64,000 nt of DNA from Flaccisagitta enflata. Its lineage: Eukaryota > Chaetognatha > Sagittoidea > Aphragmophora. A program made the translations under genes and the position numbers. Of this stretch, positions 35,539 to 47,644 are shown in pieces (within the stretch, counting starts at the first letter, position 1; each line of letters opens with the position of its first letter). A model generated the notes under the pieces. The model had not been told where the DNA came from. It was given only the letters and a program-made list of their open reading frames with translations, and did not search any database. The DNA lies in contig OZ231127.1 of the NCBI GenBank assembly GCA_965153355.1, forward strand, positions 65,906,001 to 65,970,000, given 5' to 3'.

Positions 35539-37250
35539 TCAAAGAAGAATATTGTGACTTTTGCGGAAGTCGAGCAAGTCGAGCCACATTTTATTGACCT
35601 CCTCTACACTGTGTTTGTGTGAGTAGATGAGTTTTGTTGCGTATTGCTCTCGGTCGAACTCCATCCGACCACTGCAACCCATCATTCCATCCACTGAAGT
35701 TTGTGGAGTCTTCAAGTACATTCCAGCCACGATACCGGTGAAGAACACATCTTCGTAGGGAATCATACGGACGTACGGATATGAAAGAACCATTTTCTGA
35801 GCAGTGTTTCTCGATATGACGTAACAAGTACCGTGAGTGTAATCCGGGTAAAACGGATGAGGATATATAAAGACCGATATCGCCCATTGATCGAAAAAGG
35901 CTCGACGTGGACGACACAAAGAACAAACTGATCCACCTGAGAGTGAAACAAAGTTGCACAGTTTTGTCTTTGAGAGGTCGGCTAAAAATTAATAACTCGG
36001 AAATAGGCGTTGGCATAAAATACATATCATTCTGTGTATACATAATCTGTATCGTTCTTACCGAGAAACTCGACTTGGGGATCGTTGAAGAGATTGTGGA
36101 GGTGTAAGTAATCTATCAAGGAGAATGGATTGAAAAACACTTCTGAATCCACTTTAACGACGAAATTGAAATTGGAACAATGGCGCGTGACCCAAGTGAG
36201 CCCGTGCAGGACCTTGATGGTCAAATTCAAATGAGAGTCAATCATGTCGGCGAAAATGATATCGTTGCGTTCTGCAATTGAGAGTGAAAGAGTAAAACAA
36301 TTACGATTACATCGTAACAAAATATATCATTCATCATTCTTTTAGGTGTAACAGAGTAAGATATATGTCGGTCTGTCTGTCATTCTTTCGTTTATTCACC
36401 CACCAGGGGCGCCTATTGACCATCATTCTTCTTCTGTGCTATTTCGTACCCTCGGATTCCTTCATGAGGTCTGAGTCTTTTGGAAGAGTACTCCACTCTT
36501 GAGCAACCAAGAAAAACGTCGCGACGTCAGTCTTACGGTAGGATCGTCGCAATCCCCAGGAGTTCCGAATGCTCTCCCGGCGCTGAAATTCGTTATCCCG
36601 GCTCAAAACTAAGAAGAACGAGACTCGCAAAGGTTATTCTTTTTATTGTTCATAGCCAGCTTAAAATTACGCTTCCTTATGAAAGTTGAAACAACATTGC
36701 CCTTATAAAAGGAGGCCAGAATTCTCCAATTAACAAAGGATGAAAGCCTTGCAAGCTTTCAGTGGTGTTTACTCCGGATTGCTCACAACTATCCTTTACT
36801 ACTGACAAAAAAGAAGCTTACCTGACAAAACAATCAGCTTGACTGCATACCTCATTAGTATAGGGTTGGACAGGCCTATACCATGTAGTATACACAAATA
36901 TATGTTAACATGAGATATATGTTAACATGAGACAACAACTAGGAGAACCACTAACCTATAACAGCGATGGCAAAATCGTTTTTGAAGTGACACATAGTCA
37001 CACGACCCGAGGCAAGATTACGGGAGTAAAGAGAGACGCTCTGATTTTGGCATGGCGAGGATTCGTTGCAAAATAGCGGAAGCACGAATATGTCCACGAT
37101 ATATGGAATGATCACATGATACGAAATGGTGAGGAAGACTAGAAGTCCAAATCCCAGGAGACATCCTTTCTTTGTCAGCGGACCAAACTGATTTATGTAT
37201 CCTCTACGCCCCATGGCGTAAGATGGATTCTCAGTAGTCCGTTTCTCCAT
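35539..37250 (-). CDS. Beta-1,3-galactosyltransferase-like GT31 glycosyltransferase, four exons, 358 aa
   Basis: Likely a Golgi type II membrane enzyme that transfers a sugar in beta-1,3 linkage (GT31 family). Exons on the minus strand: 37250-36956, 36623-36450, 36271-36062 and 35936-35539; every intron is GT..AG and every junction falls after codon base 1, so the 1077-nt CDS reads through without a stop. Residues 1-28 are a cytoplasmic tail and about 29-57 a membrane anchor; N62 and N69 are possible glycosylation sites. Family blocks seen: RRESIRNSWG (about 113-122), FADMIDSHLNLTIKVLHGL (163-181), VVKVDSEVFF (194-203), PDYTHGTCYVIS (257-268) and EDVFFTG (288-294). The metal-binding DxD block is DSE, whereas the family usually has DDD. 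The start is the first Met before the anchor. The weakest splice call is the exon 2 acceptor, which has a poor pyrimidine tract. Acceptor sugar and exact subfamily cannot be told from sequence. Confidence 0.88.
36679..36900 (+). repeat. Dispersed 235-bp repeat, copy 2
   Basis: Copy of 12176-12412, about 85 percent alike by eye, inside intron 1 of the galactosyltransferase gene. A short duplicated ATATATGTTAACATGAGA follows it. Confidence 0.75.
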
Positions 37251-37259
37251 TAACTTTCT

Positions 37260-37930
37260 TAAATATCCCCCGACCAGACTGAAGGACTGTCCTTTCAGGC
37301 ATGACCCCCATACTCATACCATTAGTAGATGGTAGATGGTGGGTTTTTTAAAAACGATTACGCAGTTGCAAGACGGCAACAGTTCTGAAAACAAAAACAA
37401 ACCCTAGCATCATTAATAATCACGATGTGGGTGAAAGCAAAGAATTTAGTATAATTCGGTTGTGAGTCTAGTGTGATTTCCAAATAATAGAATCTTTCAA
37501 ACAAACGAAATTATTAAGAGTCAGATGCTAGCAAACTAGAACGACCGCGAGAATTTTAGGGGTTTTAACGCCTTTCTTTGAAACCAAACGTCACCGTGAC
37601 CATTGACACCATTCGGTGACGTCCCGCCAGAGTGAAGTTTCGAATTCAAGAAAGACCTGAAAGGCTACGATTGCACATATGATCGCACTTATGATTGCAC
37701 ATTTGAAAAGAGCATAAAGTATAGACTAAAGAATGATCCTAAACAGTTTTCATTGAAATGAAAGATACGTGATGTGTTCATCTCTATCATTCATTTGAAA
37801 ATGTTCAAAAACCCATACTCAATGACTTGTTGAACCTCCAAGTTATTATAAAGGTATCTAATATATTCTTGAGGTTTTTTCACAGAAATTTTTTGTATAA
37901 ACTATGAAATCACTAAAGTGTTTCCATACT
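37260..37930. other. Presumed 5' flank of the galactosyltransferase gene
   Basis: Upstream side of the minus-strand gene. No TATA box or start-site element can be assigned with confidence. The Tc1-like end reaches to 37945. Confidence 0.3.
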
Positions 37931-38037
37931 TTTGCTCTAGATAGTATAAGAGGCTGTGTCCCATGGTCTGTAGGTATGTCGGCGGGTAACATGAAATTTT
38001 GGATGACGCGAAATTGGCTGAGATAGTGATATCTGAG

Positions 38038-38170
38038 CAATATGGCCCCTGCCCAGCCACATTTCAGTCCCCTCCCACCTACTTACAGCCTCTGCCCAGT
38101 GCCCACCTGCTTTACTGCCCCTGCCCACCCGCCAGCGACTACTTATTGGCCGTGTATCCGGCCTTGTTTA
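38038..38170 (+). mobile_element. Family B distal-end fragment
   Basis: TATGGCCCCTGCCCAGCC, a second GCCCCTGCCCACCCGCCAGC, then TGTATCCGGCCTTGTTTA. Confidence 0.6.
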
Positions 38171-38421
38171 GTAGGTGGATCGGTTAAGCGAGGATCAACG
38201 ATATTCCTGTAATCTTATGACGGATATTACACCGTTTATTTTTAGGCCAGAAGAGTGATTAAAATGGAATTGAGTGGCTTAAAAAAAACATTTACTGTTT
38301 GGCTTGAAATTTGTAAAAGAATATCAATGAATAGGGGGGGGTAGAAAGGCACCATAAAAATTAATAGAAGCGGCTGAATTGGTTGGTATCAACCCCCCCC
38401 CCACCCCACCCCACCAATCCT

Positions 38422-39362
<941 letters not shown>

Positions 39363-39620
39363 GGGCAGCGGTCCCGAAGGAGCCGATGACATATGCTTTC
39401 AAACATATATGAAGCTTCCAATTGGCATTCTCAGGCTTTACATCAGCCTTCTTAGACCTCAGTTTAAGCTCTTGAAGGCCTTCAGTCAGCCCTCTATCGC
39501 ATCTCATCCACTTCTTCAGGCAGGACAAACGAAAGTCTCTCTGTTTCTACAGGACTTCATCCCCTTCAGGGCCTCCAATTCACAATCACTCAAAGCAGGG
39601 CAACGGGTATCGCTGACCTG
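39363..39620 (-). mobile_element. Family A element, copy 6
   Basis: Short end GGGCAGCGGTCCCGAAGGAG, CCGATGACATATGCTTTC; core TCAGGCTTTACATCAGCCTT-type units; inner end TTCATCCCCTTCAGGGCCTC; long end GCAGGGCAACGGGTATCGCT, GACCTG. Confidence 0.65.
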
Positions 39621-39653
39621 TTTTTCTTTTTTTCTTTTTTCGTCGCGTTGGTT

Positions 39654-40172
39654 GGAATGAAGGAAGGAAGGAATTGAAGGGAGGAAGGAAGGAATAAAGG
39701 CAAGGAGGAAGGCAGGAAGGAAGGAAGAAGGGAAGGAAGGAAGGAAGGAAGGAAGGAAGGAAGGAAGGAAGGAAGGAAGGAAGGAAGGAAGGGTGGAAGG
39801 ATGGAAGGATGGAAGGAATTCAAAGAAGGAAGGAAGAAAGATAGGAAGACATGGAAGGAATGAAGGAAGGAATTGAAGAAGGGAGGAAGAAAGGAACGAA
39901 GGAAGCACGGACGGGAGAAAGGAAGGGAGAAAGGAAGAAAGGAAGGAAGGGAGGAAGGGAGGAAGGAAGGAAGGAAGGAAGAAAGGCAGGAAGGAAGGAA
40001 GGAAGAAAGGGATGAAGAAAGGGATGAAGGAAGGAAGGAAGGAAGAAATTAAGGAAGGAAGTAAGGAAGAAAGGGATGAAGGATGAAAGGGAGGGAGGAG
40101 GGAAGGAATGGAAGGAAGATAGGAAGGAAGGAAGGAAGGAAGGAAGGAAGGAAGAAAGGAAGGAAGGAAGGA
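39654..40172 (+). repeat. (GGAA)n tract between two inverted family A copies
   Basis: Some 520 bp of GGAAGGAA with GGAT and AGAA variants. The long ends of copies 6 and 7 face it from both sides. Confidence 0.95.
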
Positions 40173-40175
40173 AAA

Positions 40176-40852
40176 CAGGTCGCCCAAGGGCAATACGTGG
40201 TCAGCGATACCCATGCCCTGCTTTGCTTGGCTGTAAATGGGAATGAGAGGCAGGGCAGCGGCCCCGAAGGGGACGAAGTCCTGTAGAACACAGGGGACTT
40301 TCTTTCGTTCGTTTGTTCGTCTGTCCATCCTTCTGTCCGTCTGCCCCCCCCCCCCACGCCCTCTCAGGCCTGAAATCTGACCTCTCAGGCTTAAAATCTG
40401 CCCTCTCGGGCCTAAAATCTGAGAGGGCAGATTTCAGGCCTGAGAGGGCAGATTTTAGGCCTGAGAGGGCAGGTTTCAGGCCTGAGAGGGCAGGTTTTAG
40501 GCCTGAGAGGGCAGGTTTCAGGCTTGAAAGGACAAATTTCAGGCCTGAGAGGGCAGATTCAAGGCCTGAGAGGGCAGATTCAAGGCCTGAGAGGGCAGGT
40601 TTCAGGTCTGAAAGGGCAAATTTCAGGCCTGAGAGGGCAGATTCAAGGCCTGAGAGGGCAGATTCAAGGCCTGAGAGGGCAGACTCAAGGCCTGAGAGGG
40701 TAGATTCAAGGCCTGAGAGGGCAGATTTCAGGCCTGAGAGGGCCGGGGGGGACGAACGAACGGACGGATGGACGAACGAACGAACGAACGAATGAATGAA
40801 CGAAAGTCCCCTGTGTTCTACAGGACTTCGTCCCCTTCGGGGCCGCTGCCCA
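40176..40852 (+). mobile_element. Family A element, copy 7, best-preserved
   Basis: Long end GTCGCCCAAGGGCAATACGT, GGTCAGCGATACCCATGCCC; TIR GGGCAGCGGCCCCGAAGGGG, ACGAAGTCCTGTAGAACACA, GGGGACTTTC, with an almost perfect 50-bp inverse at 40803-40852. Inside: GTTCGTCTGTCC and its inverse, a C run and a G run, and the GGCCTGAGAGGGCAGATT minisatellite (40365-40745). Confidence 0.85.
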
Positions 40853-40916
40853 AAAAGGGAGGAAGAGAAGAGATCCGGAAGATAGGAAGGAAATAAGGAA
40901 GGGAGGAAGGAAGGAG

Positions 40917-41012
40917 TATGTATGTATTTATGTATGTATGTATGTATGTATGTATGTATGTATGTATGTATGTATGTATGTATGTATGTATGTATGTATG
41001 TATGTATGTATG
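40917..41012 (+). repeat. (TATG)n microsatellite
   Basis: About 24 units. Confidence 0.97.
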
Positions 41013-41198
41013 TAGTTGTGCGTAATTGTAAAACGGAGCACGGGACTGTTGGCCTGTTGGGCTTGTTTTCAAGGAGGAAGAAAATTTGTTTTTCCTTTTT
41101 TTTCAGAAAAAAAGGTCAGAATCTCGACTTTTTCTCGTTTTAACCACCGAGGAAAGAAAGGCCATGGCAACGTTTTTGGGGTCAACCCATCGTCAGAA

Positions 41199-41636
<438 letters not shown>

Positions 41637-41889
41637 TAATCCCATGGGCTCGATTGAATAATGCAACGAGTTCAGGCCACAAGGTAAAAAGGGTCGAAAA
41701 ACGTTTTGTTGCAAAACAAGCCCGACCGGGCAACGATGCGTCCGGGCTGTGTCTCAGCGTGTATTGATCATGTGACATATGTATGGAGAGACAGATGGAC
41801 GAACAGACCAGTGAAAAGACTCTCAAAACATGTTGGTTGATCATTTGTTTCAGTGTAGGATCTCACCGTGGCCGAAAACAGCCGAGAAA

Positions 41890-42030
41890 CGCGGTTTTTG
41901 CACAGGCGTGACGGACGGACCGACCGACGGACGGACCGACCGACGGACGGACGGACCGACCGACGGACGGACGGACCGACGGACAGACCCTCTTATAGAG
42001 ATGCGTTCCTGACGGACGCATCTAAAAAGG
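41890..42030 (+). mobile_element. Family B-like element with GATGCGT hairpin
   Basis: (GACCGACGGACG)n core (41909-41990), then arms GATGCGT and ACGCATC (42000-42022) followed by TAAAAAGG. Same design as family B with another stem sequence. Confidence 0.5.
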
Positions 42031-42182
42031 AGAGTAAAGCCGAGAATAAGGTCGATCACCAGAATCGTGTTATCATCATAACAACGCGTTAACGATGATT
42101 ATTGAGCAGATTCTCTTGCCCTGGACCTGGTTAAAACTTATATCCACCACCTTCCACCCCATACCCCCCCCCCCATCCCTGT

Positions 42183-42295
42183 TATTCGGAGAAGAACGGC
42201 TCATGATTTTAGTATGATGTACATCGTCAATTTGGCGAAAAACTTCAGGGAGGATGACGTCGATGTTTTCGTATTGCCGTTGTTATGAACAGGTA
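42183..42295 (+). pseudogene. Decayed iGluR exon-1 fragment
   Basis: Begins with AGAAGAACGGCTCATGAT, nearly the same as the RRTAHDL-coding stretch of copy 1 at 49544, and later reads EDDVDVFVLP then TGA, matching EDRVDIIVHA of the intact gene. The middle has lost about 20 bp. The GTAATG that follows may mark the old donor region. It is followed by a (CA)n tract whose lead-in is shared with 47.9 kb. Confidence 0.55.
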
Positions 42296-42381
42296 ATGCT
42301 CGGTTACAATATTGTCGCGGACGCGTGGGTCGGTTTGTACACACTCACCCTTCCCCCCCTCCAACCAACACAAACGCAATA

Positions 42382-42530
<149 letters not shown>

Positions 42531-42593
42531 GTATACCCCGCTCTATCCCTCGGTCGGTTGGTTGGTCACACTTAACTATTTTCATGTTTTTTT

Positions 42594-43033
42594 GGGCAGC
42601 GGCCGCGAAGGGGTCGATGACCTATGCTTTCACACGTTTGGGGAATTTTCTCCTTCTTCTCCTTCTTCTCCTTCTCCTCCTTCTCCGTCCCCCCCCCCTG
42701 CCAAATTCTCCCTCTTCCCCTCCTTCTCCCCGCCAAATCCTGCCAAATTTTGCCAAATTCTGCCATAATCTGCCAAACTCTGCAGAATTTTGCCAAATTC
42801 TGCCAAATTCTGTCAAATTCTGTCAAATTCTGCCAAATTCTGTAAAATTCTGCCAAATCCGACCATATTCTGGCAAATTCAGCAAAATCCCGCCAAATTC
42901 TGCAAATTTCTGTAAAATTCTGCCAAATTCTGCCAAATTCTGTAAAATTCTACCAATTTCTGCCAAGTCTGGCCGTCCCCCCAGCTACCAGGAGGAGAAG
43001 CATAGGTCATCGACCCCTTCGAGGCCGCTGCCC
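42594..43033 (+). mobile_element. Family A element, copy 8
   Basis: TIR GGGCAGCGGCCGCGAAGGGG, TCGATGACCTATGCTTTC, matched by GCATAGGTCATCGACCCCTT, CGAGGCCGCTGCCC. The core is a private CAAATTCTGC minisatellite (42735-42965). Pyrimidine (CTTCTC)n and C runs lie between TIR and core. Confidence 0.8.
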
Positions 43034-43102
43034 TTCTCGCCTTTGTTGCACTTGTCCTTTGTGCTATGCGTTTTTATTGATGCGTGAATACAAGATATAT
43101 AT

Positions 43103-43726
43103 TGTCCAATCAATTGAAGAGAAACTGAGCGGTTGACAGGCTCAAAAGCCAATTCCGGCCGTTGAGATTATTCCTCAGTGAAACTTCTGAACGTCTGCAC
43201 AAGATTTCGTAAGTAGCAGGGAAGCCTAAGCTTTGAGATCGATGAAAAAACGATTATTGGGCCAAAAGATACCAACTTGTGTTGTTTCCAACTGCCCAAC
43301 CGTACACGACATAGTCATGTGGTTCATGGGTGCAAGGATAAAACTGGCTAGAAGTCGGCCAACTGACTGATCCCGTCAGAACAAAAACTAAATGAATTGC
43401 GTCATTGGGTTGTTAGATTGGTGGATCGCATGACTTAGTGATTTATGATTTTTGTTGAAAAGTAATGTTGTCCAACTCACATGCATTTATGTGGTTATTG
43501 ATAACAAGAGCTGATTTCTAATCAAAGCAGTCTTATTCAATTCGAATATACAATAAAATCAAAAGATCAATCTAAAACCAGTCAACCTCCAATGTTGATA
43601 GGACAATTTTGCACCCAATTTGAATAAAAATGAACCGCCAATTCTAGGAAAAGAGAAATGATTGCTAAGGTTCCAAGTATCGCGACAGCCTCCCAAAGGT
43701 TTCCAACTTGTATGGCTTTAACGTGC
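43103..43726 (-). pseudogene. Truncated inverted copy of iGluR 3' end plus 3' flank
   Basis: Reverse complement of this segment matches 51230-51828 at roughly 85-90 percent by eye. 43726-43570 encodes the last 50 or so residues of a receptor (IQVGNLWE, then an M4-like stretch ending in INIGG and a TGA). Similarity stops sharply at about 43725, in the middle of the coding exon, with no AG acceptor at the break, so this is not a spliced exon. The rest (43565-43103) is copied 3' flank of gene copy 1, so the duplication carried non-coding DNA too. Confidence 0.75.
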
Positions 43727-43729
43727 GCA

Positions 43730-45390
43730 AAAATCATGAAATCATATCACTTCGAATAATAAATTTCAAGTGACCAATAAATCATATCGATGTAAAGCCA
43801 TCACTGCCAATGGAGAGATTTAAAAGAATTGAACTTAAATGGCTGAAAAAACAAAAAAATACAGGCGGATTGCCATAACATGTGCATCCGTTATAGCCGC
43901 TTTTAACTGTACCATCATGATTTCTTGACTTAACATTCAAAGTGCCCAAAGTAAAAAAACATAAGAAAACTGTTTTGGCAGGATTTTTTGCATGGAATAA
44001 AACAATTCTTTTATACGAGAACGAGGGTTTTCGATGTTTTTAACGACTTGTAGAGAGTAGAGAGGAGAGTCTAGTGCGCTAAAAAAATGGCGCAGCGACA
44101 CAAACACACAATTCTGATAAGTCTGGAGTATCAACGCACTTCCCAGCGACTATCAACCGACGACAATAAGCTTGCGAAAGGGACATGGAGTGTTGGAGAG
44201 TGGGAGATCGCTGGTGGCCGGTATTATAAAGGAGGGTAGTGGATCTGACATGCTGCTTTCACGATGAAAATGGTGAACTAGAATGCGATGGTGAGCGATT
44301 CCCGCTTGAGGTGGATATATCTTTTTTTCCCATTTGTGTCTGCCCATTTGTCTGCCCATCTTTCCGAAATGAATTTAGGCAATAAGGTTTTAGTTCCCGC
44401 AAACAGGGATTTGGGCACCACAGCAATAAGGAAAGAAAGCTTCGGATTCAAGCCTGATATTGATTTCAGAGCAAGAGCGAGGGTTTCATCTGTGTTTGTC
44501 ACCAAATATCCATTCAAGTTTTGTAAGATCTTAGGGAGGTGATCCTACTTTCAACAAGCCTTAAATAAAGAATAAAGCGACAAAAAACCTGTATTTTTTA
44601 AAATGGCGTAAATGTTTGCATTTATTCAATTTTAATAGATCTGTGTTAAAGAAGTTCAGATCGAGATGAGGATACAAAATCAACACTCATCGGGGAACCC
44701 TTTTATCTCTCTCAGCAACCTGTTATATCAGCCTCATGTGAGGCTTCCTAATAAGATTCAGAAATGCAAATGATTCGCACAGAGTTTTTTTCCAGATTAG
44801 AACACAGGTTTGGATTGAGTTCTGACTTTCGAGGCTGTGACAATTGTGACATTAACCAATAGCCATTAGCTCAAGGTTGTTTGTATATTTATGGTAAATG
44901 CTGATTTGGAGTTAAAGGAAAAGAAGGCCATGTAGGCCAACCCGTGGAAGCATACCATCCAGCCCTCCATGGCCGCTACTACAAAATGGCAAAGGAGATG
45001 AACGAAACTCAGGCATCGTGGATTTTTGTCATTCAAATCCTACATTTTTGTCATTTATGGTTATGGATACACTACGATATTGAAAGCGAGCAAAAATGAT
45101 GACGAATGTGTCTACAATAACACAACCAAATATGCGGCGACGGACGATTCAAACATTTGCCCTGAAATGATTATGACTCTCTGGGGAGTCAAACGCTGAA
45201 TTTGCCTGGACGGTTTTACATTATAAGAGTCAATCTTGAATATCCGTCTGGCCCAAATGCTGCGAATACATCAGTCAGTCAGACAGTCAGTCAGTTAGAC
45301 AGTCAGTCAGTTAGTCAGTCAGTCAGTCAGTCACTGTCAGTAACAACGAAATAAGTCTGATCTCCTCTGCTCTGAACATCTCATTCTTTT
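43730..45390. other. Unassigned DNA beside the receptor relic
   Basis: Frames of 65-84 codons at 43937-44542 have no recognisable domain. AGTCAGTCAGTTAGACAGTC tandem repeat at 45275-45340. Nothing else identified. Confidence 0.35.
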
Positions 45391-45394
45391 TAGA

Positions 45395-45515
45395 ATTTTT
45401 AGTCGCGTGCTACGCGACTCTACACCCCGCTTTGTCCGTCGGTCGGTCGGTCTGTTGGTCACCGTTTACTTTTTTTTTTCATTTTTATTTTTTGACTTCA
45501 CTGCTCCTGCCCAAA
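45395..45515 (+). mobile_element. Family B hairpin half
   Basis: TTTTTAGTCGCGTGCTACGC, GACTCTACACCCCGCTTTGT, (GGTC)n, then TTCACTGCTCCTGCCCAAAT, where it is cut and the iGluR relic begins. Confidence 0.65.
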
Positions 45516-45547
45516 TGGTCCACCTTCCAACCCATCCCTCCCCCATC

Positions 45548-45592
45548 CCTGCTATTCGGAAAAGAACGGCACATGATCTTAATATGATAGGA
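45548..45592 (+). pseudogene. Short decayed iGluR exon-1 fragment
   Basis: GGAAAAGAACGGCACATGAT followed by CTTAATATGAT resembles the WRRTAHDLN-coding stretch of the receptor genes at 49544 and 54370. The preceding CCCATCCCTG(C/T)TATTCG also precedes the fragment at 42183, so both derive from one duplication. It abuts a broken family B element. Confidence 0.45.
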
Positions 45593-45824
45593 AGAACAAT
45601 ACCCCTCACTATATATAGCTTATATTCACACATGAAGTGTAACGCACCTATAAAGGTCATTAGACCTAAGTCGCTTGCGTCGGCAATTTCAAAAAAAGGC
45701 AGGCAGACAGTCAGACAAACATTTTTTTTTCAAAAAGACATTTTAAATGGCTGTTTACTCCACAAAGTTTCTTTTCCACCATTTAGACATAAAAAGCGCT
45801 TTGAAAAGCCTTTAAAACAGTTGA

Positions 45825-45897
45825 CCGACGGACCAACCGACCGACCGACGGACCGACCGAGAAGTGGCTAATAGAGTAGCGCAGCATGCGACTAAAA
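45825..45897 (+). mobile_element. Family B hairpin-end fragment
   Basis: (GACCGACC)n core, then TAGCGCAGCATGCGACTAAA. The stem is worn (AGTAGCGC/GCATGCGAC). Confidence 0.45.
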
Positions 45898-45899
45898 AT

Positions 45900-47640
45900 A
45901 AAAGTACAAGGCGATAACAGTAGGAGATCAATATAGTAGAAGTCAGCGATCTAGCGCGCGCCAAGGACTCAGGTGGAAGGTAGCAAAATCTTTCAAAGAA
46001 ATTGTCTTTGCGTTTAGCTATAAGCTCTTCCCATGTAGGGCGACCAAGAGCATGCTGCAAGTCCGTAACACTCTCACGCCAAGAGTAATCAAAAACTTTT
46101 CAAAACATGGAGTTGTGGGCGACTCGTAGCTTGCTTTTTTGTCTTCTGTCGGCAGTGTGAACAACTTCAATGGCGTAGGAGAGAATGGAGAGGTTTCAAG
46201 GAGACGCAGCATGACTAAGTCATCTGATTTGCCATCAACACGCAATATTATATCATCAAGAAAAATCATAACTGAATAGTACACTGAAAGTACACTGAAA
46301 GATAGAAAAAAAGCCCAAATCTGACAAATTTCTTGAAATTTCTTCCAAAAAAATTGCCCAGTACTTCAATTGTACAATCGTTTTCAATCGTCGAAATTAT
46401 TCACTCAATTGAATAAAAAAACAAAAAATCCAACTTTTTCATCGTAAAACTTGGTCAAATTTTCACAAGTAGGCAAAATGAATGGTGGAGCATGATATTA
46501 CATTGAATTATCTATCATTCAAGACCAATCCCAGCATGATAGCTCGATTCGTCTAGATTTGGCAAGAGAATGAAGATATGTTGTTAAAACATCACAATCG
46601 CAATTTTTTGCAATTCCAGATTTCATGAATTACATAAGAAGTAACACTGCGGCCAAAGTTTTGGTCTCAGCATGACAAAGATTATAGATAACAAAATCGG
46701 GGCTAAAGCTCTCTCTGGAACTTTTTTCAGAATTGATCCATCATTTTTAGATGCAGAGATATGTCGTTTTCTTTCGTCCCGATAGGCGGGGTATTCCCTG
46801 TAGTAGATCCGTTCAGAGTAAGGTGACATCTGGGATGGGAACCTTTGCCAAACCAAAGAGTTTTTTTTTATGGGATTCAACTTGATATCCCATTTATTGC
46901 AATAATTTTCACAGAGAATGAGCAGGCACTGTAATCCTTTTATTGAGGGCGAGAGAAGGGTCAAGTCGCGTCGTCTGCATACATGAGAGCAGCGGCGAAT
47001 TTGTTCAGCAAATAGCAGCCAATGCCACTAGCTTCTAGTAATGATAGCAAGTCATCGACGTAGAGACCGTTAAAATCGGGAGAGAAAACACCTCCTTGTC
47101 GCACACCGGCAATGACTGGAAACCAATCACTATATGTGCCATCCCAGAGGGCTCGACAAAAAAGACCGTCATACCAGCAAATGATAATGTCAATGAAGAT
47201 CTGTGGGAGATTTTTTTCAATCATTTTTAGAAAGAGGCCAGAGTGAACGAGGCGGTCAAACACCTTTCTGGCGTCCAAGAAGGAGCAGTAAACATGGTTA
47301 CCATTGTTTACATAGTAATTCACCGTTTCTTTGAGACAGTGAATCGCGTGGGCGGTGGTGTGCCTTCGCTTGAAGCCGAATTGGAGAGATGACGTGTTCA
47401 AGCGCTCTGAAAATGTCCGTTTGAGTACATGTTCAAACAATTTTGTCAGCATGGGAGAGATCGTGATGCCGCGATAATTGGAGACATCACCTTTATCACC
47501 TTGTCTATCCTTAATGATGGGAATGATGTATCCATATCGAAACTGATTTGGAACGAATGAGTGAGAGAGCATGCTGTTTATGAGCTTGGTCAGCCGCGAC
47601 AAAAAGTTGTAAGGCGCATACTTGCATTATACCCAAACTG
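45900..47640 (-). mobile_element. Second LINE relic, 5'-truncated
   Basis: Minus-strand reverse transcriptase (47602-46961): IIPIIKDRQGDKGDVSNYRG, LQFGFKRRHTTAHAI, FLDARKVFDRL, AGVRQGGVFSPDF and LMYADDAT. A one-base shift right after YADDAT puts TLLSPSIKGLQ in the next frame (46964-46623), where an intact copy would read on. The C-terminal part at 46190-45950 reads SYAIEVVHTADRRQK, then *KVFDYSWRESVTDL and GRPTWEELIAKRKDNFFERF. An AT-rich 330-bp block (46290-46620) separates the two. It is a different lineage from the 20 kb LINE (YADD instead of FADD). Confidence 0.8.
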
Positions 47641-47644
47641 AAAA

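Noticed and set aside
44278-44542. Overlapping frames of 79-84 codons on both strands near the receptor relic
   Set aside because: No iGluR blocks or other domain could be found on either strand.
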